Shown here one piece after another: positions 1 through 9,140 of a stretch of DNA of 64,000 nt (within the stretch, counting starts at the first letter, position 1; each line of letters begins with the position of its first letter). The notes below the pieces were generated by a model. It did no database searches, was not told the DNA's origin, and saw nothing but the letters and a program-made list of their open reading frames with translations. The stretch is from an uncultured Allobosea sp. (lineage in GTDB: Bacteria > Pseudomonadota > Alphaproteobacteria > Rhizobiales > Beijerinckiaceae), in NCBI RefSeq assembly GCF_945956895.1, contig NZ_CAMFJF010000009.1:62001-126000 (forward strand). The letters run 5' to 3'. The translations under genes were made by a program, and so were the position numbers.

Positions 1-172
1 CAAGGGGAGAGGGGATAGCTGACGCTTGTTTCCGCCGCATCGCCTACGCGTGAATGCTCATCTCTCGGCACCGACCATTGTTGCTACGGCCATCCCGCAG
101 GCAACGATCGTTCCTGCCAATTGCAATATTTGAAACTTTCAATTACTTTTCGCCGGCAGCGGAGGAATTTCG

Positions 173-1327
173 ATGCTGCAGGACATTGCCGATTTCGCGC
201 CCACGCTTGAGGCTTGGCGCCGCGACCTTCATGCCCATCCCGAAATCGCCTTCCAGGAATTCCGAACGTCGGATTTCGTCGCGAAGACGCTCGCCTCCTT
301 CGGCATCGAGGTGCATCGCGGGCTCGGCGGCACCGGGCTCGTCGGCGTCATCGAGGGCGCGGCGGAAGGGCCGGCCATCGGCCTGCGCGCCGACATGGAC
401 GCATTGCCGATGGACGAGGATACCGGGCTCGACTACCGTTCCACCACCAAGAACCAGTTCCATGGCTGCGGCCATGACGGCCATACCGTGATGCTGCTCG
501 CCGCGGCGCGCCATCTTGCCGCCAATCCACCGAAGCGGGGCAAGGTTCATCTGATCTTCCAGCCGGCCGAGGAGATCGGCCAGGGCGCCGAGCGGATGAT
601 CGCCGATGGCTTGTTCGAGCGCTTCCCCTGCTCCGAGGTCTACGCGCTCCACACCATCCCGCTCTATGAGGAAGGCACCGCCGCGGTGCGTCCCGGCCCG
701 ACCCTGAGCGGCACGACCGTGTTCGAGATCACGATCAAGGGCAAGGGCGGCCACGGCGCGGCGCCTCATACGACCAATGACCCGCTGCAGGTGGCGGCGC
801 GGCTGGCGACCGAGATCTCCTCGATCGTCGGCCGCCATGTCGACCCGATGCAGCCGGCCGTGATCAGCCTCGGCAAGCTTATCGCCGGCACGGCCTCGAA
901 CATCATCCCCGACTCGGCCGAACTCAGCGGGACGATCCGCACCTATGATCCCGAGACGGAGGCGCGCATCGTCGACAAGCTCGATGCGGCCTGCCGCGGC
1001 TTCGCGCTGCTATCAGGCTGCACGATCACCTGCACAAGGAAGGCGAATTGCCCGCCTTGCCTCAACGATCCTCGCGCCGCCGCGGCTGCAGCCGCCGCGG
1101 CGGGACAGGTTCTCGGCGAGGCCAATGTGCAGACCGACCTCACACCCCTGCCCTTCTCCGACGATTTCGCGCTGATGCTGCGGCAATGGCCCGGCGCCTA
1201 TATCTTCCTCGGCCAGCCCGGCGCGATGTGCCACCACCCGACCTTCGATTTCGATGACCGGCTGCTGCCGGTCGGCGCCAGCATCCTGTGCCGCCTCGTC
1301 GAGCGCCAGACCGGAGCCAACGCATGA
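173..1327 (+). CDS. M20-family amidohydrolase (hippurate hydrolase-like)
   Basis: A predicted cytoplasmic metal-dependent amidohydrolase that would cleave N-acyl amino acids or related amides. Of 384 residues, the usual length for the family. The metal-site signature is visible: ADMDAL, then HGCGHDGH around residues 96-103, then the EE pair in QPAEEIGQGA. The dimerisation-domain motif GGHGAAPH follows. The start is set by a strong ribosome binding site (GGAGG) just upstream of ATG 173. The stop codon overlaps the start of the downstream transporter (ATGA), so the two are translationally coupled; the transporter may import its substrate or export a product. The exact substrate cannot be read from sequence. 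Confidence 0.9.
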   Translation: MLQDIADFAPTLEAWRRDLHAHPEIAFQEFRTSDFVAKTLASFGIEVHRGLGGTGLVGVIEGAAEGPAIGLRADMDALPMDEDTGLDYRSTTKNQFHGCGHDGHTVMLLAAARHLAANPPKRGKVHLIFQPAEEIGQGAERMIADGLFERFPCSEVYALHTIPLYEEGTAAVRPGPTLSGTTVFEITIKGKGGHGAAPHTTNDPLQVAARLATEISSIVGRHVDPMQPAVISLGKLIAGTASNIIPDSAELSGTIRTYDPETEARIVDKLDAACRGFALLSGCTITCTRKANCPPCLNDPRAAAAAAAAAGQVLGEANVQTDLTPLPFSDDFALMLRQWPGAYIFLGQPGAMCHHPTFDFDDRLLPVGASILCRLVERQTGANA

Positions 1328-2619
1328 CCGCCGCCGCGATCCAGGGCGCCGAGCCGCGCTCCTCCGCCATGATCCGCCGTGCCGTGATCTCCTCGGTGAT
1401 CGGCAACGGCCTCGAATGGTACGACTTCCTAGTCTACGGCTTCTTTGCCACGATCATCGCGCAGGTCTTCTTCCCGACCTCCGATCCGCTGGTCTCGACA
1501 CTGCTCACAGCGGCGACCTTCGCGATCTCCTTCCTCGTCCGGCCGGCCGGCGGCGTACTGCTCTCGACCTATGCCGACCGCTTCGGCCGCAAGCCGATCC
1601 TGACGGTGATGATCCTGATCATGGGGTTCTCGACCGTGCTGATCGGCCTGACACCGGGCTATGCGGCGATCGGCATCCTCGCGCCGATCCTCGTCATCAT
1701 CGCGCGCATCCTGCAAGGCATCTCGGTCGGCGCCGAGTTCGCCTCCGCCACCGCCATGCTGGTCGAATATGCTCCGCCCGGCCGCAAGATGATGTTCGGC
1801 AGCTTTCAGATGTGCTCGCAGGCGCTGGCACTCGCGCTCGCGGCCTTCTCCGGCTACGCGCTGGCGACACTGCTCTCGCCCGCGGACCTGCAAGGCTGGG
1901 GCTGGCGCATTCCCTTCCTGCTGGGCTCGCTGATCACGCCGCTCGGCTTCTATATCCGCCGCTTCGTCGACGAATCCCCGGAATACGAGAAGGAGACCAA
2001 GCAGGGCGAAGGCCACACGCCCTTCCGCGCCGTGCTCGCAGAGCATCGCAACGCGCTGCTGCGCTGCTTCGGCATCATGATCCCCGGCACGGCCTCGAAC
2101 TATGTCTGGTTCATCTTCCTGCCGGGCTATGTCATCCGCCAGCTCAAGCTGCCCTTCACCAGCGCCATGCTGAGCTCGCTGATCGGCGGCATCCTGCTCT
2201 TCATCTTCGTGCCGATCATGGGCCATCTCGCCGATCGCTGGAGCGCCTTCCGCGTCTGGCTCGCGGGCATGCTGAGCTTCGCGCTGCTCTCCTACCCGCT
2301 GCTGGCCTATGTCGTGGCGGAGCCGAGCTTCGAGCGGCTTTTGACCGCGCAGGCGATCTGCGCGCTCTCGATCGCCGCGATCTGGGCGCCGACACCGGGC
2401 CTCCTCGCCGGCATGTTCCCGACGCAGGTGCGCTCGACCGGCATGTCGATCGCCTACAATGTCGTCGTGCTGCTGTTCGGCGGGCTCGCGCCCTTCACCC
2501 TGACCTGGCTCGTGGCCAAGACCGGTTCCGATATGGTGCCGTCCTATTACCTCCTCGCCTGCACGGCGTTGTCCCTGCTCGCGCTGAGCCTGGCGAACCG
2601 GAAGCGCACGCAAGGTTGA
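1324..2619 (+). CDS. MFS transporter, metabolite:H+ symporter (MHS) type
   Basis: Inner-membrane secondary transporter of about 431 residues with twelve predicted hydrophobic segments. The N-terminal motif GNGLEWYDFLVYGFFA is typical of the MHS branch (citrate, alpha-ketoglutarate and shikimate symporters), and the DRFGRKP loop is the MFS signature between helices 2 and 3. The ORF track starts it at 1288, but ATG 1324 is preferred because it overlaps the stop of the amidohydrolase gene (ATGA) and gives a normal MHS N-terminus. It probably moves the organic acid or amide handled by the upstream enzyme; the substrate is unknown. Confidence 0.88.
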   Translation: MTAAAIQGAEPRSSAMIRRAVISSVIGNGLEWYDFLVYGFFATIIAQVFFPTSDPLVSTLLTAATFAISFLVRPAGGVLLSTYADRFGRKPILTVMILIMGFSTVLIGLTPGYAAIGILAPILVIIARILQGISVGAEFASATAMLVEYAPPGRKMMFGSFQMCSQALALALAAFSGYALATLLSPADLQGWGWRIPFLLGSLITPLGFYIRRFVDESPEYEKETKQGEGHTPFRAVLAEHRNALLRCFGIMIPGTASNYVWFIFLPGYVIRQLKLPFTSAMLSSLIGGILLFIFVPIMGHLADRWSAFRVWLAGMLSFALLSYPLLAYVVAEPSFERLLTAQAICALSIAAIWAPTPGLLAGMFPTQVRSTGMSIAYNVVVLLFGGLAPFTLTWLVAKTGSDMVPSYYLLACTALSLLALSLANRKRTQG

Positions 2620-2632
2620 GCAAGGGAGCAAG

Positions 2633-3058
2633 ATGGCCCGCGACTCGTTCCTGACCTTCCGGCTCGATCAGTTGAGCCAGACCGCGATGGCGAAGGCCTC
2701 GCAGGTCTACAGGGAGCAGGTCGGCCTCAATATCCGCGAGTTGCGGGTGCTGCGGGCCATCGGCGACCAACCGGGCTTGTCGTCCCGGACCGTGTCGGAA
2801 GCGACCTTCATCGAGCAGACGCTGGTCTCGAAGCATCTGCGCAAGCTGGTCGATGCCGGCCTCGTCCAGCGCGCGCTGGAAAGCACCGATGCGCGGCGCG
2901 TGGCCCTGCACCTGACGGCGCAGGGCCACACCATCCGCGAAGAGGCCGACCGGCTCGGCGAGGATATGGAACGCGATTTCCTCTCCGTGCTGACGCCGGA
3001 AGAGCTCGACCTGTTCAACCGCTGCATCGACAAGCTGCGCCGCTGGGGCGCTCCCTGA
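2633..3058 (+). CDS. MarR-family transcriptional regulator
   Basis: Winged-helix regulator of 141 residues. The DNA-binding part is visible as NIRELRVLRAIGD followed by the recognition-helix region SSRTVSEATFIEQTLVSKHLRKL and the wing DARRVALHLT. It lies 13 bp after the transporter with a good Shine-Dalgarno sequence (AAGGGAG), so it is the third gene of the amidohydrolase-transporter operon. By analogy with other MarR proteins it may control this operon in response to its substrate. No obvious palindromic operator was found upstream of the first gene. Confidence 0.85.
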   Translation: MARDSFLTFRLDQLSQTAMAKASQVYREQVGLNIRELRVLRAIGDQPGLSSRTVSEATFIEQTLVSKHLRKLVDAGLVQRALESTDARRVALHLTAQGHTIREEADRLGEDMERDFLSVLTPEELDLFNRCIDKLRRWGAP

Positions 3059-3133
3059 ACCGGGAGCCGGCTTCCGCCAGCGCTCCGCCCATGGTTAGGT
3101 GCGCTCCCGCCGCGCCTGCCCTTTGAGTCCGCC

Positions 3134-4027
3134 ATGACGTCCGAATCCGGCTTTACCTCCCGCTTCGTCAGCGCCAGCGACGGGCTCAAGCTGCACTTTC
3201 GCGATTACGGCCCGCTCGCGGCAACTGCGCTGCCGGTGATCTGCCTGCCCGGCTTCGCCCGTACTGCCGCCGATTTCCATGAAGTGGCGCTGGCGCTCGC
3301 CGACGACGAGACCAAGCCGCGGCGCGTACTCGCGCTCGACTATCGCGGTCGTGGGCTCTCCGAATACGACAAGAACTGGAAGAACTACGATATCCGGATC
3401 GAGCTCGACGACCTCGTCCAGGTTCTGGTCGCGACCGGTACCGAGCAGGCTGTCTTCGTCGGCACCTCGCGCGGTGGCCTTTTGACCATGGCGCTGGCGG
3501 CGGCGCGGCCGGCCCCGATCCGTGGCGTCGTCTTCAACGATGTCGGCCCGGTGATCGACGCGCGCGGCCTGCTGCGCATCCGCGGCTATGTCGGCAAGCT
3601 GCCGGTGCCGCGCAGTTTCCAGGAGGGCGCGGAGATCCTGAAACGGCTCTCCGACCAGCAATTTCCCGCGCTGGGCGAGGTGGAATGGGAGATGATGGCG
3701 CGCCGCACCTGGACGGACCGCGACGGCGCGCTCAGGCCCGATTACGATGTCAGGCTGATGAAGGGGCTGGAGGAGCTCGATCTCGAGGCGCCGCTGCCGG
3801 TGCTCTGGACTTATTTCGACGCGCTCAAGGCCGTGCCGATGCTGGCGATCCGCGGTGGCAATTCCGACCTGCTGGCCGAGAAGACCCTGGAGGAGATGGC
3901 GGAGCGCCATCCCGATTGCGAGATCTACACCGCGCCCGGCCAGGGCCACGCCCCGCTGCTCGGCTCGAAGGACATGATCCGGCGGATCGCCAAGCTGATC
4001 GCCCGGGCCGAACGCCGCGCGGCCTGA
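3134..4027 (+). CDS. Alpha/beta-fold hydrolase
   Basis: Predicted cytoplasmic serine hydrolase of 297 residues. The order of motifs fits the fold: an oxyanion region near LPGFARTAADF, YRGRGLSEYD, the nucleophile elbow GTSRGG around residue 112, and the C-terminal histidine in GQGHAPLL. An aspartate for the triad is expected between them but cannot be assigned without alignment. It stands 75 bp after the MarR gene and may be separately transcribed. The ribosome binding site is weak, so the start is less certain. The substrate is unknown; homologues include esterases, lactonases and haloperoxidase-like proteins. Confidence 0.85.
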   Translation: MTSESGFTSRFVSASDGLKLHFRDYGPLAATALPVICLPGFARTAADFHEVALALADDETKPRRVLALDYRGRGLSEYDKNWKNYDIRIELDDLVQVLVATGTEQAVFVGTSRGGLLTMALAAARPAPIRGVVFNDVGPVIDARGLLRIRGYVGKLPVPRSFQEGAEILKRLSDQQFPALGEVEWEMMARRTWTDRDGALRPDYDVRLMKGLEELDLEAPLPVLWTYFDALKAVPMLAIRGGNSDLLAEKTLEEMAERHPDCEIYTAPGQGHAPLLGSKDMIRRIAKLIARAERRAA

Positions 4028-4033
4028 TCCGGG

Positions 4034-4792
4034 TCAGGGTTTCGGGCGCTTGGCCTTGGCCTTCTCCGTGGTAATCGCCGCGACATTGTCCTGCCCGCCC
4101 GAGCCGTCGTCGCGCGAGGTTTCGACCTCGCCTGCCTTGGCGCGCCTCGCGAATTCCGTCTCGGCCCCGGCCGCCAGCAGCTTGGCCTGCCCGACCCAGT
4201 CCTCGCGCTCGATCCGGCCGGGAAAGGCAAGGTAGCCGCCGACCCATTCGACATTCGCGGGCGTCCAGCCCGCGACCTGTTCGAAATGCCAGATGCCGAG
4301 GCCGTGCAGGCGCCCCTCGTTCTGCCGGCCGATGCCCTTGATGAGCTTCAGGTCATCGGGTTTGTCGTCGCGCGCGGTGATAAGCCCGGCCGGGCGCTGT
4401 CCGGGCAAGTCCGCCTCGTTCTCGACCGGCGGCAGTCCGGCTGCAGGCGGCGAGGCCAGCGGAGCGCTCGCGGCGACCGCTGCCTGCGGCGCCGTCACGG
4501 GCTCGGCAGCCGTCTGCGAAGCTCTCGGTTTGCGCAGGAGACCGGCGCAGACGCATCCGGCCCAGTAGACGGCCGTGAACAGCAGCGCCGTCTCGACCCA
4601 GGTCGCCGCCATGCCGTTCAGGAACTGGAGCCAGGTTAGCGCTGCACCGATTGCCCAGAGCACGGCGACAACGGTCCAGGCGCCGCTCCAGAACCGGGCC
4701 TTGCCGCCGTCATGGCTGATCCAGCCCATGGCGAAGCCCAGGCCGAAGGCGGCGAGCAGGAACCAGAGAAACTGGCTGGCGAGATAGAGCAT
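4034..4792 (-). CDS. Membrane protein with C-terminal helix-hairpin-helix-like domain
   Basis: A 252-residue protein. Three hydrophobic segments occupy about residues 1-27, 35-60 and 64-88. A proline/alanine-rich linker follows, then a soluble domain at about 150-215 starting DDLKLIKGIGRQNEGRLHGLGI, which resembles the helix-hairpin-helix-like tails seen in several alphaproteobacterial membrane and ribosomal-protein fusions. The start is well supported: GGAGG lies six bases before ATG and overlaps the TAG stop of the OmpA gene upstream, so the two are co-expressed. The function is not known. The pairing suggests an envelope role, with the soluble tail facing the cytoplasm. Confidence 0.75.
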   Translation of the reverse strand: MLYLASQFLWFLLAAFGLGFAMGWISHDGGKARFWSGAWTVVAVLWAIGAALTWLQFLNGMAATWVETALLFTAVYWAGCVCAGLLRKPRASQTAAEPVTAPQAAVAASAPLASPPAAGLPPVENEADLPGQRPAGLITARDDKPDDLKLIKGIGRQNEGRLHGLGIWHFEQVAGWTPANVEWVGGYLAFPGRIEREDWVGQAKLLAAGAETEFARRAKAGEVETSRDDGSGGQDNVAAITTEKAKAKRPKP

Positions 4793-4801
4793 GTCCGCCT
4801 C

Positions 4802-7144
4802 CTACTTCGCCACGGTGAACTGAACACGGCGATTCATCGCGCGCGCTTCCGGCGCCTCATACGACACGAGCGGGCGCGTGCTGCCATAGCCCTTGACCGC
4901 AAGCTTGCCGGGCTCGATGCCGCGCCGCACCAACTCGTCGCGCACGCGCAGGGCCCGGCGCAGCGACAGGTCCATGTTGTCGAAGCCGCGCCGCTCTCCG
5001 TCTCGGTTGGCATGTCCCTCGATGACGATCGGGGAACCCGGACACTTCTTCAGGATGGCCGCCGCCTCGCCGATGACGCGCTCGGTCGTGACATCGAGCT
5101 CGACGACCGAGGTCCCCTGGCCGAACAGCACCGTGTTGCGCCTGGTCAAGCCGTCGAGATCGTTCTGGCAGCTCGCAGGCGGGTCGACCACGCAGCCGGT
5201 CTGGCGCAGCTCCACGACCGCATCGACCTTGAAACCGGGCGGCAGGCCGGTAGCGGCGCTGGTCTCGACCTCGCTCTTGATCAGGTCGCGGCAGGTCAAT
5301 CCGCGCAGCGTGACACGGTCGTCCACCACCGATGCGGAGCCGAGGTCGAGGCGCAGCAGATCGGCGAGCACGGCGCGGGCCGCTTCGGCAAAGCCAGCCG
5401 GGGCACCGGGAACCAGCGTCGTCGCATCCTCGAAACGGCCCTTAAGAGGAGAATCCGCGACCAGAGCCTGCAACACTCCCTGCATCGCCTGATCGGGCAG
5501 ATATCCCGAGAGCCGCAGGCCGGTGCGGTCCGCCGATAGCGACAGGCCGTAAGGCCGCACGACGACGTTGTCCGGCATGGCAGCCAAGGCCAGACCGGCC
5601 GGAGCACGGCTCGCGAGAAGATCGCGCAAGGCCGCAAGGCTCGCGGCATCCGCCATCTCACCCGCGATTGCGAAAGCCTTCTCTCTGATCGACACCGACC
5701 CCGCCCGCAGCTTGGACAGCGCCTCCAGCGCAAAACCGGTGGAAGCCCGCAGGTCGAGCTCGGATCGCAGCGCCGGCTCGATCGCCGCAAGGTCCTCGAC
5801 GGACACTTCGCCGAAAATGCGGCGCGCCGTGGCCAGAACATCCCTGCGCACCGCCTCGTCCGGCAGCTTTCCGTTCAGGCGGACCCCCCTTTCGTTACGG
5901 GTCGCGCTCCACTCCAGCGGAACCGGCGCCACCGCGCGTGGGGCAGCCACCGATGCACCTGCCGGCGGGTTGGCGGCTGCGCCCTGCGGCGGCGCCGGCG
6001 CGGGCGCTGGAGCAGAACCTTCCGGCTTCGGCGAAGCCGGCAGGACATCGTTCAGGATCAATCCCGGCACCTCGGGCATCGGCACGACGACCGGCACCGG
6101 CGGCGGGGGCGCCGGAGGGCACTCGATCGTGGCGCGCGCGACCGAATCCGGGCCATCCATCTGGGCGATCTGCAGTCGCAAGGCCAAGCAGGCATCATAG
6201 GCCTGCGGCCCCCTTCCCGTCAGGGCGTAGTCCCCGCCGTCGAGCTCGGCCTTTCCGTCGCGCAGCCGCGCCAGATCCCCGAGGGCGCGCGTCACCTTCG
6301 CGAGGAAAGCCGAGGGCGCCCCGAGCGCCGGCTTCATCTCGTCGCGAAGGGCCGTCCCCGCACCGAAAGCCAGCCGCGCCGCCGCGAGAATCTGCTCGCG
6401 GGCCTCCCGATCCGGATAGAGGCCACGCATCACCAGCCCGCCGCCCGCCTCGTGTTCGACGCTCCAGCGATAGGGCGTCACGGTCGGAGGTTCGAGATCG
6501 CATTTGACCGCGCGGAAACCCGGACGTTCTGCGCGCGGCTGTGCAGCTTCCAGATCAAGGAACGAATCCGAACTGGCGGCTTTCCCCTCGATGCAGAAGC
6601 GGCCATCGTCGAGCGAGACCCGGCCGGAAGCCAGTTTCGGCAATTCGGCGAGCATCGCCACGGCCATCGCAGCAAAGCCCTCCGGCGCCCCAAAGGCGAC
6701 CGCCTGGCGATCATCGATCCGCAGGCCGGGCAAGGCTGCCGATGCCACCGCCGCGTTGGCCGCCGCCGTATCGAGATCCGGCACGAAGCCGCCGAGCGTC
6801 ACCATGTCGGATCGGCGGTTGGCGAACCAGGAATAGGGCTTCTGGGCAACGACCTGCGAGAGGCCGCCGAGCGTGCGGCGCACGCCAAACTCACCATGCA
6901 GGCGGGCCATCGCCTTGTTCGCGCCGTCGGAGGACAGGACCTCGCCGCCGATGGTGACATCCCGACCATCGACTTGAGCCACGATGGGGCGTGCGCCCGG
7001 CGCCGTGCCGGCAGCCGCCGCGACGGCCTGTTCGGCACGCAAGCCGACATCGCGCTCGATCGCGGTATCGAGCGCGAGATTTCCAGCTCCCCACAGCAAG
7101 CCCAGTGGGATCAGCCCCCAGAGCCAACGCGCCGGTTGAGACAT
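4802..7144 (-). CDS. OmpA-family envelope protein with four internal repeats
   Basis: A 780-residue protein. A single N-terminal membrane anchor or signal (about 5-25) is followed by a BON-like stretch, then four related units of about 95 residues at roughly 103-200, 224-321, 409-506 and 531-626. Each unit starts with an aromatic or leucine motif (PYSW, PYRW, LEWS, PYGL), contains a GxxPD or GxLPD turn and ends with an LxG strand. Units two and three are separated by a Pro/Ala-rich linker. The C-terminus (about 670-778) is an OmpA peptidoglycan-binding domain with IEGHANRDGERRGFDN and VKGYGSTRPL. It probably spans the periplasm and binds the cell wall. It is co-transcribed with the helix-hairpin-helix membrane gene. 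Confidence 0.82.
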   Translation of the reverse strand: MSQPARWLWGLIPLGLLWGAGNLALDTAIERDVGLRAEQAVAAAAGTAPGARPIVAQVDGRDVTIGGEVLSSDGANKAMARLHGEFGVRRTLGGLSQVVAQKPYSWFANRRSDMVTLGGFVPDLDTAAANAAVASAALPGLRIDDRQAVAFGAPEGFAAMAVAMLAELPKLASGRVSLDDGRFCIEGKAASSDSFLDLEAAQPRAERPGFRAVKCDLEPPTVTPYRWSVEHEAGGGLVMRGLYPDREAREQILAAARLAFGAGTALRDEMKPALGAPSAFLAKVTRALGDLARLRDGKAELDGGDYALTGRGPQAYDACLALRLQIAQMDGPDSVARATIECPPAPPPPVPVVVPMPEVPGLILNDVLPASPKPEGSAPAPAPAPPQGAAANPPAGASVAAPRAVAPVPLEWSATRNERGVRLNGKLPDEAVRRDVLATARRIFGEVSVEDLAAIEPALRSELDLRASTGFALEALSKLRAGSVSIREKAFAIAGEMADAASLAALRDLLASRAPAGLALAAMPDNVVVRPYGLSLSADRTGLRLSGYLPDQAMQGVLQALVADSPLKGRFEDATTLVPGAPAGFAEAARAVLADLLRLDLGSASVVDDRVTLRGLTCRDLIKSEVETSAATGLPPGFKVDAVVELRQTGCVVDPPASCQNDLDGLTRRNTVLFGQGTSVVELDVTTERVIGEAAAILKKCPGSPIVIEGHANRDGERRGFDNMDLSLRRALRVRDELVRRGIEPGKLAVKGYGSTRPLVSYEAPEARAMNRRVQFTVAK

Positions 7145-7360
7145 GCACAGCCCCCCGCCTGCGTGGACCCGAAGGTTTCACGCGGCACTCACGATTGGGA
7201 GCGCTCTCGGTTTTTCAAAGGCTTATCGAGCGATCCGCAGATATCGATTCAGCGAAGGCTCGGCGCCATTCCACTGACGGAACGGTCGCCGGAGCATTCA
7301 TGCGAGATCATGACCGAAGGCAATGGGGGGCCGTCAACAGCGAGACCGGACAACCCACAT

Positions 7361-7392
7361 AAAAAAGAAGCCCCGGGTTTCCCCGGGGCTTC
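7361..7392 (-). terminator. Rho-independent terminator of the porin gene
   Basis: A perfect 11-bp stem (GAAGCCCCGGG with its complement) with a four-base loop, followed on the minus strand by a run of six T. It lies about 20 bp after the porin stop codon, so it ends the porin transcript. Confidence 0.92.
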
Positions 7393-7414
7393 CTGACTAA
7401 AGATCGGAAACCGA

Positions 7415-8734
7415 TCAGAAGTCGCGCTGGATGCGCAGACGGCCGCTCCAGGCGTCGTCCGACTTGGTCATGACGCCGACCGGACGGCCAGCCGCCTGAA
7501 CGAAGTTCTTGACCCGGGCGTTGGCGTAGAGAATCTCGACGCCGATGTCGAGACCGGCAACCGGCGACCAGATCAGGTTCGAACCGACGCGCCACTCGAC
7601 CGGATCCAAGCCGACGGCGTTGACCGCGCCGATGCCGTTGGCGTAGTCCAGCTTCGAGTACGAACCATACACGGCCTGCCGGATCGTGGGGGTCCAGTAG
7701 TGCAGGAAGCCGGCGGTCAGGGCGTAGCCCTTGGTCAGCTTGACCGAGCCGAGCGTGTTGACGTTGGCGTCGGAGTTCGTGATCAGCAGACGGCCGACGT
7801 TCGTGTTGGCACCCCAGGTCGAGCCGGCGCTGTTGCCGCCGTAGCCGAGATAGGAGAGACCGCCTTCGGCGTAAGCAGCCTGCAGCCAGAGCTCGTCGCC
7901 AGCGGCGAGCATGGGCAGGTTGATCTTGACGCCGGCCTGCAGGGCGAAGCCGGTCTTGTCGCCCGAGCCGACGCCGACGCTGGCGAGGGTCTTGCGCTGG
8001 AACACGGCGCCCGACAGCTGAGCGGAGCCCCAGCCCTGAGCGACGTTCAACGAACCGACGAGATCCGGATAGTCCGAACCGCCCTGAACGAAGTTGCCGT
8101 TGGCGACGCGATGCTCGTTGGAGTCTTCGAGGGCCAGGGTGGCCGAGAAGCCGCCGCCGAAGGTGGCGGTGTAGGCGAGCAGATTGACGCCGTTGTCCGA
8201 GCCACGGATCGGGCCGTAGTTCAGAGCGTCAGCGTAGAAGTCGAAGAACGACTGCGAACGACCAGCGGTGATCGGGCCGAACTGGATGAAGGCACGATCG
8301 AGACCGACCGAGGTGCCGCCAGCGCCGCCCTGAGTGGCGGTGTACTGCGGGCCGGTCGAGTTCACGCCCTGGCCATACGAGCCGTTCGAGACGGTGGTGT
8401 CGACACGGACGAAGGTGCGCAGCGTGCCATAGGCAGTCTGGTTACGAGCGTCGATGTAGATACGACCGCGAGCGCGCATGCCGTACTGGTCCTGCGTGTC
8501 GAGGCCGATGCCGTTGAAGCGCTGCTGGACGAGGTACTCAGCGCGGACACGGCCGCCGACGCGGAGGCAGGTGTCGGTGCCCGGGATATAGAAGAAGCCG
8601 GCGCCGAAAGCGGAGCAGACACGAACGTATTCGACCGGAGCGGCCTTCCGCGAGGGAAGGTCGGCGGCCTGAGCCCCGGCGACCGCGGCGATGCCGGCGG
8701 CGGAACCGAGGAGGAGGCTCTTGACGAGCTTCAT
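7415..8734 (-). CDS. Outer-membrane porin, rhizobial porin_2 type
   Basis: General diffusion porin of 439 residues. A signal peptide ending AGAQA is followed by ADLPSRKAAPVEYVRVC, the conserved start of mature porins in Bradyrhizobium, Methylobacterium, Bosea and relatives. The body has the alternating aromatic/polar pattern of a beta-barrel and ends with a terminal phenylalanine (IQRDF), the outer-membrane assembly signal. A strong GGAGG site precedes the ATG. The gene is monocistronic: it has its own long leader and a strong terminator, as expected for one of the most abundant outer-membrane proteins. Confidence 0.93.
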   Translation of the reverse strand: MKLVKSLLLGSAAGIAAVAGAQAADLPSRKAAPVEYVRVCSAFGAGFFYIPGTDTCLRVGGRVRAEYLVQQRFNGIGLDTQDQYGMRARGRIYIDARNQTAYGTLRTFVRVDTTVSNGSYGQGVNSTGPQYTATQGGAGGTSVGLDRAFIQFGPITAGRSQSFFDFYADALNYGPIRGSDNGVNLLAYTATFGGGFSATLALEDSNEHRVANGNFVQGGSDYPDLVGSLNVAQGWGSAQLSGAVFQRKTLASVGVGSGDKTGFALQAGVKINLPMLAAGDELWLQAAYAEGGLSYLGYGGNSAGSTWGANTNVGRLLITNSDANVNTLGSVKLTKGYALTAGFLHYWTPTIRQAVYGSYSKLDYANGIGAVNAVGLDPVEWRVGSNLIWSPVAGLDIGVEILYANARVKNFVQAAGRPVGVMTKSDDAWSGRLRIQRDF

Positions 8735-9140
8735 TTGGTAACCTCCAAAAGAGTTTCGAGACCCTCGGGCTTCAGCCTGCCCCCCGCCCCAAGCTTTCTA
8801 GCCTGATCGCAGAACCTGCCTATTCCCGGTCTTTCGCCTGCGTCACCGACCTATTTCGGAGGCGAAGGCGAAAAACAGCGACCGGGAACGTCCCGACGCA
8901 TTCCCACCATACGAAAGGCGCCCCGCCGATCAACCACGATCATCCGCCCGGACCGGGGAATGGGGTGCTTTGGAAACCGGTGTTGCAAGGGAGCCACGCT
9001 TTGACCGGCGAAATTCACGAAGCATTAACTCCAACGGCACCGCACAACCGGTTTTTGCCTTGCAAAGACGGGGGAATCGCACCGCGGAGAACGGACCTCG
9101 GGTCGAATCTCTTCAGAGCCTGATTCCCGTCGGCACGGGC
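8735..9140. other. Intergenic region: porin leader and promoter region
   Basis: About 400 bp between the porin start and the tamB stop, with no convincing gene. ORFs crossing it on the plus strand are shadows of tamB. It must hold the porin promoter and 5' leader, with the GGAGG site next to the start codon, but I cannot place a -35/-10 pair with confidence. Confidence 0.6.

Noticed and set aside
1-172. Possible promoter TTGCAA with TACTTT before the amidohydrolase gene
   Set aside because: The AT-rich stretch at 121-150 is suggestive, but the -10 match is only three of six and I cannot defend the call.
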